Shown: positions 45,563-58,639 of the stretch, in pieces | Layout of the letters: every line of letters starts with the position of its first letter | Numbering within the stretch: the stretch's first letter is position 1 | NCBI RefSeq assembly: GCF_964204865.1 | Contig: NC_135259.1 | Span: forward strand, 868,001-932,000 | DNA: 64,000 bases | Source of the DNA: Styela clava | Taxonomy: Eukaryota > Chordata > Ascidiacea > Stolidobranchia > Styelidae | Direction: 5' to 3' | Program-made: the position numbers and the translations under genes | Notes under the pieces: generated by a model | Seen by the model: the letters and a program-made list of their open reading frames with translations, nothing else | The model's database searches: none | Told to the model about the DNA's origin: nothing

Positions 45563-46826
45563 ACAAAAACAGAAATTGAAGTCTACACTGGCCAAGCCTC
45601 TACTAAAGTGTGACCCTTTCATACAAGATGGTAATATGCGTATGAGAGGACGGCTTGAAAAATCTGATTTGCCAGAGCAACAGAAGAATCCAATCATCTT
45701 GCCACCTCACCATTATGTAACAAAGCTGATCATCGACATGCATCATAGAAATACAGGTCACTCTGGAACTCTCCATGTTCTTGCGTCAGTTAGAGAAAGA
45801 TATTGGATATTACGGGGACAATCAGCTGTTGGAAAAGTCATCAGATAATGTATACCATGCAGAGAAAGATCTGCTCGTACAGGCGAGCAGTGGATGGCAG
45901 ACCTCCCCAGCTGTAGAGTTGTTCCTGGAAAGAAACCGTTCGAATCTACATTTGTAGACTACCTTGGCCCAATCAAGGTCAAGCTTGGTCGAAATGAATA
46001 CAAGCGTTATGGATGTCTTTTTACTTGCATGGCCACACGTGCCGTACATATTGAAGTTGCAGAGTCACTTGATACATCAGCATTTCTACAAGCGTTTTTC
46101 CGATTCACTGACAGACGCTCAAGACCTATCCACGTATATTCGGATAATGGTACAAATTTTATAGGCGGAGAGAAAGAGTTGAGAGAGGGAATTAGAAACT
46201 GGAACAAACATGTGATTGACAAGTCATTATCTCAAAAAGAAATTCAATGGCACTTCTCACCTCCATTGGCCAGTCATCAATCAGGTGTCGTGGAGCGATT
46301 AGTTCGAGAAGTCAAGAAAACATTACGTGCTATCACTGATGGTCGATCATTTTCAGATTATTCATTGTGGTCCTTCCTAACTAGCGTTGAAAGGATATTA
46401 AATGATAGACCACTCACACCACTAAGTGATGATCCTAAAGACTTAAATGTTTTGACACCAAATTCAATTCTAATTGCCAAACTTGATCCATCTCTACCTT
46501 TAGACAAATTTATGAAGACTGATGATTATAGAAGAACATGGCGATATTCACAAAGGCTCCTGGATTTATTCTGGGATAGATGGAAGAAAGAATATTTGCC
46601 TCTGCTACAAGAAAGACAAAAATGGCACACTACACAAAGAAATCTGGAAGTTGGCGATTTGGTGTTGATGTTTGATGATAGTTCCCCTCGCAGTCATTGG
46701 CCGAAGGCGATTGTTGATGAGACATACCCTGACAAGCATGGTATTGTTCGAAGGGTTAAAGTCCGTACTGCAAATTCTACTTATGTACGGGATGTTCGCA
46801 AGCTGTGCTTGTTAGAGGCCATATAG
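45552..46826 (+). pseudogene. pol: BEL-A integrase with nonsense mutation (copy 2)
   Basis: Corresponds to 8540-9814. The codon after VIR, GAA in copy 1, is TAA here (45846-45848), just before the CIPC pair of the zinc-binding region. Downstream an open frame (45894-46826, 310 codons) keeps the whole catalytic core (D in VDYLGPI, D in SDNGTNF, E in VVERL) and the C-terminal module. Confidence 0.9.
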
Positions 46827-47432
46827 TGACACGCACATACACACACATTGTACATAACATGCACCTATTCACAACATACATACCGCAACAGGAATTATGC
46901 TTGTACCACATTCCTACCCTTTCCTTAGAGATTCTCGTTTACCATTTTTATGTATCTCTAATGGTGCTCATTCTTTCAGATTAATTATTTCTGATTAATT
47001 TTTGTGTGTTTCACACATTGTGTTGTTTGAACATTTCTTTTATTGCTTTAACAGATTACATAAAATGCTTTTCATTTTCTCTAATTTGGGCCCGGTATGT
47101 AAGAAATGTTTCCTCATTTTAATTATGGTCACTAGTTTGTGTTCCAGAAAAGTGTTTCCTAATATCTATTTTTTGCAATCATGCCAGTCTTGCGATAATC
47201 GTTCAATTTTACAAGCGTAGTACATTCGTATTCAGCTAAATGGAGTGATTATTATCCTAAATTTGATATTAATAATTATTTCCACATATTATTCCCATGG
47301 TTAATACATGACAAGTCCCAAATATATATTTTATGGAGCCAACTTGGCTGTATATTCTGACCAATAATCTGGCATCTGTAAATTCTCCCGCACGCCGCTC
47401 TCTTCTTTCTGAGTTTTTAGTGAGCGCACCTC
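46827..47432 (+). other. BEL-A 3' untranslated region (copy 2)
   Basis: Nearly identical to 9815-10420. Nothing coding seen. Confidence 0.8.
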
Positions 47433-47730
47433 TGTTTCTAAGCGCCGGAATTTGTCAATTTGTAAGTCGTATTTTTCATGTTTGTTTTATTTATTTAGCT
47501 AATATTTGGAGTGATGATCATAGATTGGATTAAATTGTGTGTAATTACTGGAATAAACTGACTCATCGATGTTCATTACTACTGCGATAATGCAATAAAG
47601 TCAAAGCAACAAATGTTGGATGAACTATTTGGGATCGGGCTTTTTAAGTATTTCTGGTGTTACTCGCACATTGGATCATACGATATCACTCCACATCATA
47701 GTTAGGTGATAGCACCGCTTATTACCTACA
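47433..47730 (+). repeat. 3' LTR of BEL-A copy 2
   Basis: A 298-bp direct repeat of 38962-39258 with about seven substitutions and one indel. Four of these differences also separate the LTRs of copy 1. Confidence 0.9.
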
Positions 47731-48433
47731 CTCACGTTTGCTGAATGCCTATAGCTAGAATTTTTAAGCTATAAAAAAATAATGAACGAGGATATATGAT
47801 TAACAATTTTCCTAATACATGCCATGAAGCTTAAAGCAATTACATTCAATACCAAACTAATTTTGTTATATATATATATATGTAATTATTACCAAGTGGA
47901 ATTCCCAACAGATCGACACATCTCTATCCCAAAAGGACATGCAATAGCACTTTTCACCTCTTTCTAGTCACCAAAATGAAGTGGTGAAAAGAATGGTGCG
48001 CAAGGTGAGAAGAATTCTATTGAATGGCCAGTCTCTCAATGATTAATTATTATGGTCTCTTCTCACAGCAGTAAAAAATATTATCAGCGATAAACCACCA
48101 CTGAGTGACGATCCGAATGATTTGAATTGCTCTCTCTCCAAACTCAATGTTGATAAATAGATTAGAACAGTCTTTGCCACCTGATTTGTTATTTCGAACA
48201 GATGAATACAGAAGTTGATACAGACATGTTCAGCGATTACTTGATTTATTTTGGCAGCGCTTGACAAAAGAATATTGTCCCCAATTACAGTGCCGACAGA
48301 AGTGACTCAATGTTCAACACAACTTTCAAGTTGGAGATTTTTTGGCCCTGATTATCAAGAAGTTGTCAGGAAAGTGAAAGTGCACATATCCAATTGTATT
48401 TATGTGCGTGACATAATGAAGTTCTGCCTACTT
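47731..48433 (+). pseudogene. Repeat M3 plus BEL-B integrase relic, duplicate of 10719-11421
   Basis: The same order and breaks as 10719-11421: M3 with (AT)n to about 47890, then the fragmentary integrase C-terminus ending RDIMKFCL at the hAT-1 target gcctactt. Confidence 0.75.
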
Positions 48434-50018
48434 CAGGGGTGGGCAACCTTTGGCACGCGTGCCAAACTTGGCACGCGAGCCCATTTATTCGGCATGCGAG
48501 CGAGGCCTCAGAAACGAGATCGTCTTATTTCAGATAAAAAGTTTCGAGACTGAATTATCTGATAAAACTCGGTGTTCGTTTATTCATTATCGTTTGTTAA
48601 CAATCTGTTAATTATTTAAACTTTTTTTGTCTTTTTATGGCTTCAAATAAATATATATATCATGGCGTATCAACTGAGCTCTCGACGAATTTTGTCGGAA
48701 TTAACACAACGTTTGGCTACATTGTTACGTAATATATATTTCTGATTGATTTATGAAGTTGTGCAGCTCATGTTGGTTAGGGTTACGTGCTAACTTACTG
48801 TTATAACTTGATTTCGAAAGAAATATAAGCTATTAGGAAAGGGAATACAAGAGAGAAGTGCAGAAAACGAACTATTACATGATTGGGATGCCATTCCCGA
48901 GAATTTTTTTAAAACTTGAAAACTTTGCAATGCACTATTCTACAACAGGGGTCGGTAAACTGAGGGCCAAATGCGGCCCGCGAGCTAATTTGTTGCGGCC
49001 CTCGAACAACCCGACATTTATTAAATGAAGCAAAAAATGTTCCCAAATTTATTATTGTATGTACGCGGATTTAGTCAGTTGCATGTCGTTCGAGTTAATT
49101 GTGATCTTTAAAATTCAAAAATGTTTGGAAAACGCAGGATAGCTCGCGACGAGGACTAAACATTCCAATGTGCTTCGACGAAAAATTCGACCCGAGATCC
49201 AGGACTGCGCCACAGTTGATCTATGCGACAGTGCAAAACAAGTAATGGGCACGTTCGGAAGCACATATTGCTGCGAACAACTTTATCTGAAATGCATTAC
49301 ACTTGGAATAAACTTCGTACTCGCTTGTCAGGTCTTCTTTGGAAGACGTACCGTGGGGGCAAGTGGCAAAAAAACATCATCCTTCACATTAATAACAAGT
49401 AAATAAAAACAATATGTTGTTGAATAATATATATATATTAAGAAACGGCACATACACATCTCATAGTAGCAGGCTTTTAACGCAATAATAGAAGGTGTGA
49501 ATGCGCCACAATTTGAAATTCAATCTAGCGCTTGTTCGAAGGAGGAAATATTGCGGCCTGCGCGCTACAGGGAATGTGTATGCAAGTACATAAAGTTTTC
49601 CGACTAGTGCTCTACATCATCTGCATATGCTTGTGAATCTTTGTTCTCAGTTATGATTGGAATTTTAATAAGTCGTCTCGTAACAGGAGTAGCCTGGACG
49701 TTGAAACCAGTAGTTCGTATATTTCTTTGAAAATTACAAAATATAAACCCAATGTAAAATCTCTATCAGCGGTAATGCAGCAGCAGAAGTCTCACTGAGA
49801 TAGAATAAGAAAAGTAATCAAATCTATTTGTCAGACTGATAATATATCCGAATAGTGAATCCGTCTGTAGGCCTACATGTTTGAAAGGTTTATTATTATG
49901 TATTTTTGCTTTGGAAGTAGCAAAGCATTGTTTTTAATTTTGGTCGGCACGCGGAAGAATTTTGTTGTTAAATTTAGCCGATTTTGGCACGCGAGCCGAA
50001 AAAGGTTGCCCACCCCTG
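48434..50018. mobile_element. hAT-1, second copy, 1,585 bp
   Basis: The terminal inverted repeat CAGGGGTGGGCAACCTTT is perfect at both ends here. The target duplication gcctactt (48426-48433, 50019-50026) is the same as in copy 1, so this is a duplicated insertion. It contains nested hAT-2 (48946-49609) without the retroposon. Confidence 0.92.
48946..49609. mobile_element. hAT-2 nested in hAT-1, second copy, 664 bp
   Basis: The left end CAGGGGTCGGTAAACTGAGG is the most canonical of the three copies. The right end is mutated (CCGACTAGTG). It carries the FGSTYCCEQL transposase relic (49170-49300) and lacks ~45 bases near 49072 and some near 49578. Confidence 0.88.
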
Positions 50019-50331
50019 GCCTACTTGAACCTTGTTGAGTACATTTACGTACAAAATACACACTGCATATATAGCATCCACACCACACACACAAATTGAC
50101 AATTTCGTTATCTTCATAGGTTTTGTTTCCGTATTTTTAACTCCAATTGTTTTCGGAAGTTTTTATTTTTATATTTCTCTCCGTTATCCATTTCATCAAC
50201 ACATTTCATATAATTTCCGGTGCCGGTATGTACGAAATGTTTTATTGCCCATTTTATTGAACCGCCCTTTAATTTAAGCACTGTAAAGTTAGTCAACGTC
50301 CCTCCTTTTACTGTGGCGAATAAATGACTCA

Positions 50332-50344
50332 CCCCCCCCCCCCC
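50332..50344. repeat. Poly-C tract (13 C)
   Basis: A homopolymer within the BEL-B-derived flank. The same site has 12 C in unit D (57416-57427) and only CCC in unit A. Confidence 0.9.
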
Positions 50345-51556
50345 TCGCTAGAATATTTGAAATTTTGTTGCCACGAGGTAGATGCACGTCGCACAATGCG
50401 GATCAGGGAGTCTGCTGTGCAAATGTATGTTTTATTAATGATGGGTTTTCCTATTTCGCGTTTGACTCATGCCATACGTTGCAAAATGATTATCAGGTGG
50501 GAATTTGATACTTAGAATATTGTTAGGTTTATTCATATATTACCCGAATAGGTTTTGAGGATTGCTCTAATATATGCAATGTTATATTTATCATTGTCTT
50601 GTTTTGTATCCTAGCATACTCGCGGCTGTTCTTTGAGTCCTTGTCAAAAATAGTCAATTTATTATTAACACCAATACTGAAGTACTAAGACTGTTAACAC
50701 TGATGTCAACATCAGATGTGTTTCAGGCTGATAACAAAGTTTCTTTCAAAGTTTCTTGTTGGTGCATAAATTGAAGACAATAATTTGGATACCAAAGGAC
50801 AGGATACGACTTTAGTTAGCTCGTAACTCGTAACCGTAGTGGGAAACCTTACTTCAAACTACTTATCCCACATGCACAACCTTTACATTTGTTCAATTTC
50901 TGATGAATGGGCTAGTATGAAAGGGAGGTTTGAAGATCACAGTGCCAGTATTTGACAAGTCAAAGACAGTTAAACTCATATATTTTATTATCCACATATT
51001 TTGTTTCTGTTATCATTCTCTTAGAAGTATTTTGTGGTTATCTCTTGGTATCCACACGTGTCAAGAAATAAGGTTAAATGAGTGGTCTTTCGCGTGTCTC
51101 GAATGTTATATGAGATGAAAATAACACAATGTATACGCTTTTTTTTCTCGTGATTGCATCGCATACGGCACCGATGTCCTAGCAATAGAATGATGAGAAA
51201 TAAGATTAGAAAAGCCGATACTCGCATTCGCTGGATGCCCGTAAAATTAGAATTTTTCACATTATAAAAAATAAGGAACGGGTAGATATAATTGACAATC
51301 TTTCAAATACATGATATGTGGCTTAAAGTAATTACATTTAATCTCAAACAAACTTTGTGATATATATATATGAAGACGTTGTGGAATTATTACTTGTCTT
51401 AGTGAATTGGATGGAGCAAGATTCGAATCTAAATTTACATGCGTGTCCATAGATTTTCTGCAATCGTATTGAAGATCGATTTCTCTACATCTTTTACCGA
51501 TACAATATTAATTTATGTTTCTACTAATTGCAGCATCCGTTATATAAGATCTACCC

Positions 51557-52400
51557 TAGGGTGGTCCAAGGTTGCGAGGTTGGCATGACGCAATAACTTT
51601 TGGCGATGTCTCGCGGGCCGCAGTAGGAGAAAACCCAAAAGTGATAAAACATCGGGAGTTTACCCATTTGCTTCTTGAGAAATATCGTGATATTTTTGGC
51701 GTTTTTCTTCATGTTTGATTTTGTAATGTCCGCTAAAATTATATTTTTGCGTGGTAGAAATTACTTGGAAACACACCAGACCCCGTCATTGAACGTTGTT
51801 GGAGAAAGGTAAATACGTTTCCTATTTCTTGTTCATTTGTTATACACTTATTGTATGATGAATTCATATATTTGACTAATTTCATTACTTTTAGCGTGAT
51901 TAGGTCTAGTGGTATCGTCAAATAACAACCAAAATATCTGTCTAAGATGAGACTCCGGACCCAGCTAAAAAAACTGGATTGCGCGGCGCTAAGTCAGGTC
52001 TGCGTTTCGTCATTGCTGTAACATGGTCACGTCTCTAAAATTGAGAAGTTACTTAAGGCGAGCTTCATGTACGAAGTTTGCATGGAAGCGCGATTCATCT
52101 CATCAGCTTGGTCATGTCTGCACAAGACAATTTATTCTCCTCGTACCGACCACGGGAAGTCGTTTCCATCCTGGTAGAGTCTTGACGTTTATAGATACAA
52201 CATTGAAATTCCGTGATTTTATCAAATATCAATCCCGACATCGGGATTAGGAAAAAGGCCAATCACAGTTGGAATAGTTCAGAAATAACTCAGGAATATT
52301 CTGCCAATAAATACACTTATCTAACAATGGTTTAGTACACGCTAAAATTGTTCTACGGGCGCAAGGAATGTGTGCTAAGGCCGCGGTTCAGACCACCCTG
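51557..52400. mobile_element. hAT-3 MITE in unit C, 844 bp
   Basis: Ends and target duplication (atctaccc at 51549-51556 and 52401-52408) as in unit A. The left end is TAGGGTGGTCC. Confidence 0.9.
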
Positions 52401-53412
52401 ATCTACCCTATAAAGCTCGGTACAAGCAGTACTTAAGCATATTCATGTAACCTCTATCCTGATATCCCAACTAACATGCATTCTTAAATCATCATAGGTT
52501 GTTACTGTTCCATCCGAATGTTGGCCAGGGTAAATATTGATATCTTTACGTAAACTGCGAAGGCGCGTCTGACGCACTACACAATGGTATGATTTGAGTT
52601 TGTTGATTAATTAGGATAATTGGTAAATTGGAAGCGCAATAGTTGAATATCTTGTCTCAGTCTATCTCAGTATTCGGTGTGAATCAGTGTTTACAGGTTC
52701 TGTATTGTTGGTAGTACTCGTTATGTATCTGTTGGAAATACCAATTTGTAAATTCTTGTAAGAACTGAGGTTTTCAAGTGTAAGACAAATATAATTCAGG
52801 GCAGTATTACAGTTAAGCTAACATAGTAACTACTGCTTCAATATTTTTGTCATAAAACTTGAATTATATTTACATCAGAGCATATTTCGTTTGGTTGTGT
52901 TACTTGTAGAGCCAGGACATAACGTATGTATATACTAAATTAGGTTTTGTATGTGTTTAATCTTTATCGTGCTGATGGATTTGAAATATAGAGAGTTGTG
53001 TATATAGAGAATATATTGAGTTGTCTATCCGTATGAAATATTGAGTTTTCGTTTATTGTTTTCAGCCGATGCCATGTTCCTGATTCTATTCCAAGTTCCA
53101 CCGTGTTGACTGTTTTTGTTTTGAACAAACTACACAGATTCTTAGTTGAATTTCATTGGGACATAGCACTTTAAGGCACAGATAATATGCTGGAACCCCT
53201 TGCTCTCTAATATCAAACACTAGTAACTGGTTCAGAAACAAATCGTTTAGTTCGTGACAGAACTTGTTTATTGGGGGCGCGTTGTCGAAGATCTCTAACC
53301 ACTAATAATTAGCTACGGATGTAAATTTTTCTTCTTCTCGGAAACATTTTTAAAATATTGCATTTGAAGAATATCCTAACGTGAAAACCAGAAGAATGAG
53401 CATGTGTTCAAG

Positions 53413-55120
53413 TAGGCTTGCACGTAATTTACAGATTTACGGAATTACGTAAAGTCGTAATTATTGGTCGAGCGCTTTCGCGATTGAAACGAGCTCTCTT
53501 CAAAGCAGTCAATTCCGTCGATTGTAAAAAGTGAAAGTTTAAAAAGAAGTTAAAGCTTCGGTATTTGCAGCCGTTTTTCTCACTTTTCTCTCTCTTGCCA
53601 ATACGTCACCGTGATAATTAATGTCGCGCTTATCAAACAGCAATATGACGACGGAAGAGAAATTGCGTAATGAACCGACGCAACTTCGTCTTTTCGGCAT
53701 CGGTAAAGCGATTGAGACGGCAGAGAAACAACAATATGACGGGATTTCCCGCGATCCGGTAAAAATCCTTTGCGGACCGTTGACGGTCCGCGGACCGGCG
53801 GTTGGGAAGCACTGTTTTAGAATATTAAATCGAATCCAGAATCCTATTCTATTTTTATAGTTACCGTATTTAAATAGTGGATTTCTCCACCACAATGATT
53901 GAAATTAAAAAAAAAAGCTAAATTGTAGCCTAAATGTTTAATGTATAACTATCTTTATGCAGTATTTAATTGAAAATGTCCTGATCATTGGATTATATTT
54001 AACCAAGGCAACGAGATTTAAGAATTTCGACGATCGTTTTTTTTTGTTTTTAACAGTTCAATATTCTCAATTTAACTACTATCAAATATCAAGTATGAGC
54101 CAGTGTGTTTATTCTGTGCGAGAACCATTTTCAATTACAAAACCTTGATGTTCTGTTACCGGTTTTATCGTTTTATATATATCAGTCCGGACTTGTCCTT
54201 GCTCAATATATTTTCCACAATGCCTCGCAATATTTCGGCCAAATATGATTAACTGTCTTTACCAAATGCGGCAACTTATTTTGATTCTTGAATACCACCG
54301 ACACTCAACCAAATTTGTGTAAATCTTGGCCGATAGCATCGTCGACTTGAGTTAGAAAAATAAGTATTTTTTTTTCGTGTGTGCAAAATAAATGTCACAA
54401 TATGCATTTTTTTGCGATATAACTTTGTATTTTCGGAAAAGCCATATCATATAAGTACGGTATTTAAATTATGCGCAAATAATTAATATTTGATCTAAAT
54501 TTGTTGCAAATAATGTTACAACATTTAGGCCGCGACATGATTTAATGTAAAATGAAGCATGGTAATCGGAATAACGTCAATAAGTCGGCATCAATAATTA
54601 TTATAAAATGCTGACTAGGTAGTAAAGTCGAATAATGTTAAAAACGGTGCAATAACAAGTCTTCGTCGCGAGGCAAGAGCAAGTATGATCAAACGAGAGA
54701 ATACGCTCGTCATGGCATTGATAAATTGGAAACCCGACATTTTTTTGAATACGATTTTAAAAAAGTCAACTATCGTTTCATAAATATCCGTATACCAGTG
54801 TCGGTAATGATAAAATTGATCGCATAAAATTGGGACGGTTAATTTGCGAAGGTGATAAAGGAAATCAAAGCTAGCACAAAAGATAACAATCAGAATAAAA
54901 TTAATTTGAATTCACTCTTGTCTTAACATCTGTCACCGGCGTGTAGTACTGCCAGGAATATGAAAACCCAAACTCGATGTCCCAATCGAAAATGAAGTGG
55001 ATTCAATTGGTTGTTATGATAGGTTTAAATGTGTGAAAAAATATCGCAATTACGGGGTCATTACGTAATCGATTTGGCCGTAATTACGGAATTGATTTTT
55101 GTCAATTACGTGCAAGCCTA
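53413..55120. mobile_element. hAT element 'hAT-8' (TAGGCTTGCACG), 1,708 bp
   Basis: A perfect inverted terminal repeat TAGGCTTGCACGTAATT at both ends, with GGAATTACG/CGTAATT repeats just inside. The target duplication tgttcaag is perfect (53405-53412, 55121-55128) and all other units have a single tgttcaag here. Two overlapping open frames (53621-53860 plus, 53539-53895 minus) have no similarity I recognise. Near 53780-53815 the sequence ggaccgttgacggtccgcgg then CCAACC-complement/CAGTGC-complement looks like one end of yet another hAT family. It is the youngest insertion judged by its intact ends. Confidence 0.92.
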
Positions 55121-55689
55121 TGTTCAAGTATTCAAAATTAAATGAAACATTACTAATGTTTCTAGAAAAAGATCAAAAGCTTCCTTCATCATCCTTCCGA
55201 AAGTTACAAAATCATATACACTGAAAGCTAAACTCACATCTTTCATTAAACTTTTGATTTCTGGTTTTCTTCTCGCTAAAGGTATTTTAGTTTTGAGTCG
55301 ATTTTTCACGCTCCACATATTTAAGAAATATTTCCTAATGAGCGTTCTTGGCCTGAATCGCTTGTTATCTGAATAAAAGAACACAATCCATAGGTTTTGT
55401 TGTAATCATCATGCAAAATTTATATCTTAGCAGTTGAAGGTGGTTAAAGACGCTAAAAATGGCAAAATTATGACCGCATAAAGAATATATGTGTAAAAGA
55501 AAACGAAGTTGAATAAAAAACAGATAAGTTTAGGGCTGCCCAACCCGCGGGCCGCGTTCATAAGCAATGAGTCCATGAACAAACATTTTTTAAGGTTTAA
55601 ATTTTAGTACCGTATTTTGTATATGGCTAAACTATGTTTCGTGTTATGGCGTGACATCCAAATGTCGTTTCTTTCAATCACGCGTATAG

Positions 55690-57091
55690 CAACTGAGCTC
55701 TCGACGAATTTTGTCGGAATTAACACAACGTTTGGCTACATTGTTACGTAATATATATTTCTGATTGATTTATGAAGTGGTGCAGCTCATGTTGGTTAGA
55801 GTTACTTGCTAACTTACTGTTATAACTTGATTTCGAAAGAAATATAAGCTAATAGGAAAGGGAATACAAGAGAGAAGTGCAGAAAACGAACTATTACATG
55901 ATTGGGATGCCATTCCCGAGAATTTTTTTAAAACTTGAAAACTTTGCAATGCACTATTCTACAACGGGTCGGTAAACTGAGGGCCAAATGCGGCCCGCGA
56001 GCTAATTTGTTGCGGCCCTCGAACAACCCGACATTTATTTAATGAAACAAAAATTGATCCCAAATTTATTATTGTATGTACGCGGATTTATGTGGTAACA
56101 AGTTCTGCTGTATGACGCTTGTTTTGAAATATGTAGCGTCAGTTGCATGTCGTTCGAGTTAATTGTGATCTTTAAAATTCAAAAATGTTTGGAAAACGCA
56201 GGATAGCTCGCGACGAGGACTGAACATTCCAATGTGCTTCGACGAAAAATTCGAGCCGAGACCCAGGACTGCGCCACAGTTGATCTATGCGACAGTGCAA
56301 AACAAGTAATGGGCACGTTCGGAAGCACATATTGCTGCGAACAGCTTTATCTAAAATGCATTACACTTGGAATAAACATCGTACTCGCTTGTCAGGTCTT
56401 CTTTGGAAGACGTACCGTGGGAGCAAGTGGCAAAAAAACATCATCCTTCACATTAATAACAAGTAAATAAAAACAATATGTTGTTGAATAATATATATAT
56501 ATTAAGAAACGGCACATACACATCTCATAGTAGCAGGCTTTTAACGCAATAATAGAAGGTGTGAATGCGCCACAATTTGAAATTCAATCTAGCGCTTGTT
56601 CGAAGGCGAAAATATTGCGGCCTGCGCGCTACAGAGAATGTGTTTATTTGGCCCGCAAGTACATAAAGTTTTCCGACCACTGCTCTACATCATCTGCATA
56701 TGCTTGTGAATCTTTGTTCTCAGTTATGATTGGAATTTAAATAAGTCGTCTCGTAACAGGAGTAGCCTGAACGTTGAAAACAGTAGTTCGTATATTTCTT
56801 TGAAAGTTACAAAATATAAACCCAATGTAAAATCTCTATCAGCGGCAATGCAGCAGCAGAAGTCTCACTGAGATAGAATAAGAAAAGTAATCAAATCTAT
56901 TTGTCGGACTGATAATATATCCGAATAGTGAATCCGTCTGTAGGCCTACATGTTTGAAAGGTTTATTATTATGTATTTTTGCTTTGGAAGCAGCAAAGCA
57001 TTGTTTTTAATTTTGATCGGCACGCGGAAGAATTTTGTTGTTAAATTTAGCCGATTTTGGCACGCGAGCCGAAAAAGGTTGCCCAACCCTG
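55690..57091. mobile_element. hAT-1, third copy, left-truncated
   Basis: It enters hAT-1 sequence at caactgagctctcgacg, corresponding to position 11657. The right end CCAACCCTG and the flank gcctactt (57092-57099) are intact. The left ~235 bases and left target copy are missing, replaced by unit C sequence. It holds hAT-2 (55965-56682) without the retroposon. Confidence 0.88.
55965..56682. mobile_element. hAT-2, third copy, 718 bp
   Basis: The left end is shortened to CGGGTCGGTAAACTG. The right end CCGACCACTG is followed by ctctacat. It contains the frame with GTFGSTYCCEQLYLK (56234-56470). Confidence 0.85.
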
Positions 57092-58639
57092 GCCTACTTG
57101 AACCTTGTTGAGTACATTTACCTACAAAATCTACACTGCATATATAGCATCCACACCACACATACAAATTGGCAATTTCGTTATCTTCATAGGTTTTGTT
57201 TCCGTATTTTTAAATTCAATTGTTTTTGGAAGTTGAGTAAACATTTTTTTTTCAATATTTCCCTCCGTTATCCATTTCATCAACACATTTTATATAATTT
57301 CCGGGGCCGGTATGTACGAAATGTTTTATTGCCCATTTTATGGAACCGCCCTTTAATTTAAGCACTGTAAAATTAGTCAACGTCCCTCCTTTTACTGTGG
57401 CGAATAAATGACTCACCCCCCCCCCCCGCTAGAAAATTTGAAAATTTGTTGCCACGAGGTAGATGCACGTCTCACAATGCGGATCAGGGAGTCTGCTGTG
57501 CAAATGTATGTTTTATTAATGATGGGTTTTCCTATTTCGCGTTTGACTCATGCCATACGTTGCAAAATGATTATCAGGTGGGAATTTGATACTTAGAATA
57601 TTGTTAGGTTTATTCATATATTACCCGAATAGGTTTTGAGGATTGCTCTAATATATGCAATGTTATATTTATCATTGTCTTATTTTGTATCCTAGCATAC
57701 TCGCGGCTGTTCTTTGAGTCCTTGTCAAAAAGAGTCAATTTATTATTAACACCAATACTGAAGTACTAAGACTGTTAACACTGATGTCAACATCAGATGT
57801 GTTTCAGGCTCTATAACAAAGTTTCTTTCAAAGTTTCTTGTTGGTGCATAAATTGAAGACAATAATTTGGATACCAAAGGACAGGATACGACTTTAGTTA
57901 GCTCGTAACTCGTAACCGTAGTGGGAAACCTTACTTCAAACTACTTATCCCACATGCACAACCTTTACATTTGTTCAATTTCTGATGAATGGGCTAGTAT
58001 GAAAGGGAGGTTTGAAGATCATAGTGCCAGTATTTGACAAGTCAAAGACAGTTAAACTCATATATTTTATTATCCACCTATTTTGTTTCTGTTATCATTC
58101 TCTTAGAAGTATTTTGTGGTTATCTTTCGGTATTCACACGTGTCAAGAAATAAGTTTAAATGAGTAGTCTTTCGCGTGTCTCGAATGTTATATGAGATAA
58201 AAATAACACAATGTATACGCTTTTTTTTTCTCGTGATTGCATCGCATACGGCACCGATGCCCTAGCAATAGAATGATGACAAATAAGATTAGAAAAGCCG
58301 ATACTCGCATTCGCTGAATGCCCGTAAAATTAGAATTTTTCACATTATAAAAAATAAGGAACGGGTAGATATAATTGACAATCTTTCAAATACATGATAT
58401 GTGGCTTAAAGTAATTACATTTAATCTCAAACAAACTTTGTGATATATATATATGAAGACGTTGTGGAATTATTACTTGTCTTAGTAAATTGGATGGAGC
58501 AAGATTCGAATCTAAATTTACATGCGTGTCCATAGATTTTCTGGAATCGTATTGAAGATCGATTTCCCTACATCTTTTACCGATACAATATTAATTTATG
58601 TTTCTACTAATTGCAGCATCCGTTATATAAGATCTACCT

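Larger units (their letters stand above)
38962..47730 (+). mobile_element. BEL/Pao retrotransposon 'BEL-A', copy 2, with internal triplication
   Basis: Structure as copy 1, but longer because a 799-bp segment is present three times in RT. It shares both flanks with copy 1 (acagcagaacg upstream, ctcacgtttgctgaatgcc downstream), most coding lesions and several LTR-LTR differences. Private changes include a nonsense codon in RT and another in the integrase. Confidence 0.93.
50019..55689. repeat. Duplicated unit C, truncated, with hAT insertion
   Basis: Matches unit A from 13581 to about 17395 and shares A-type diagnostic bases (attagGATAATTGG, ctgttGGAAATACC). It is interrupted by a hAT (53413-55120) inside the low-coordinate LTR-like repeat. 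It stops at 55689 in cacgcgtatag, where sequence jumps to the interior of hAT-1, so no BEL-C coding relic is present. Confidence 0.88.

Noticed and set aside
53539-53895. 118-codon minus-strand ORF in hAT-8 as a transposase
   Set aside because: It has no hAT, BED or catalytic motif and overlaps another unassigned ORF on the plus strand.
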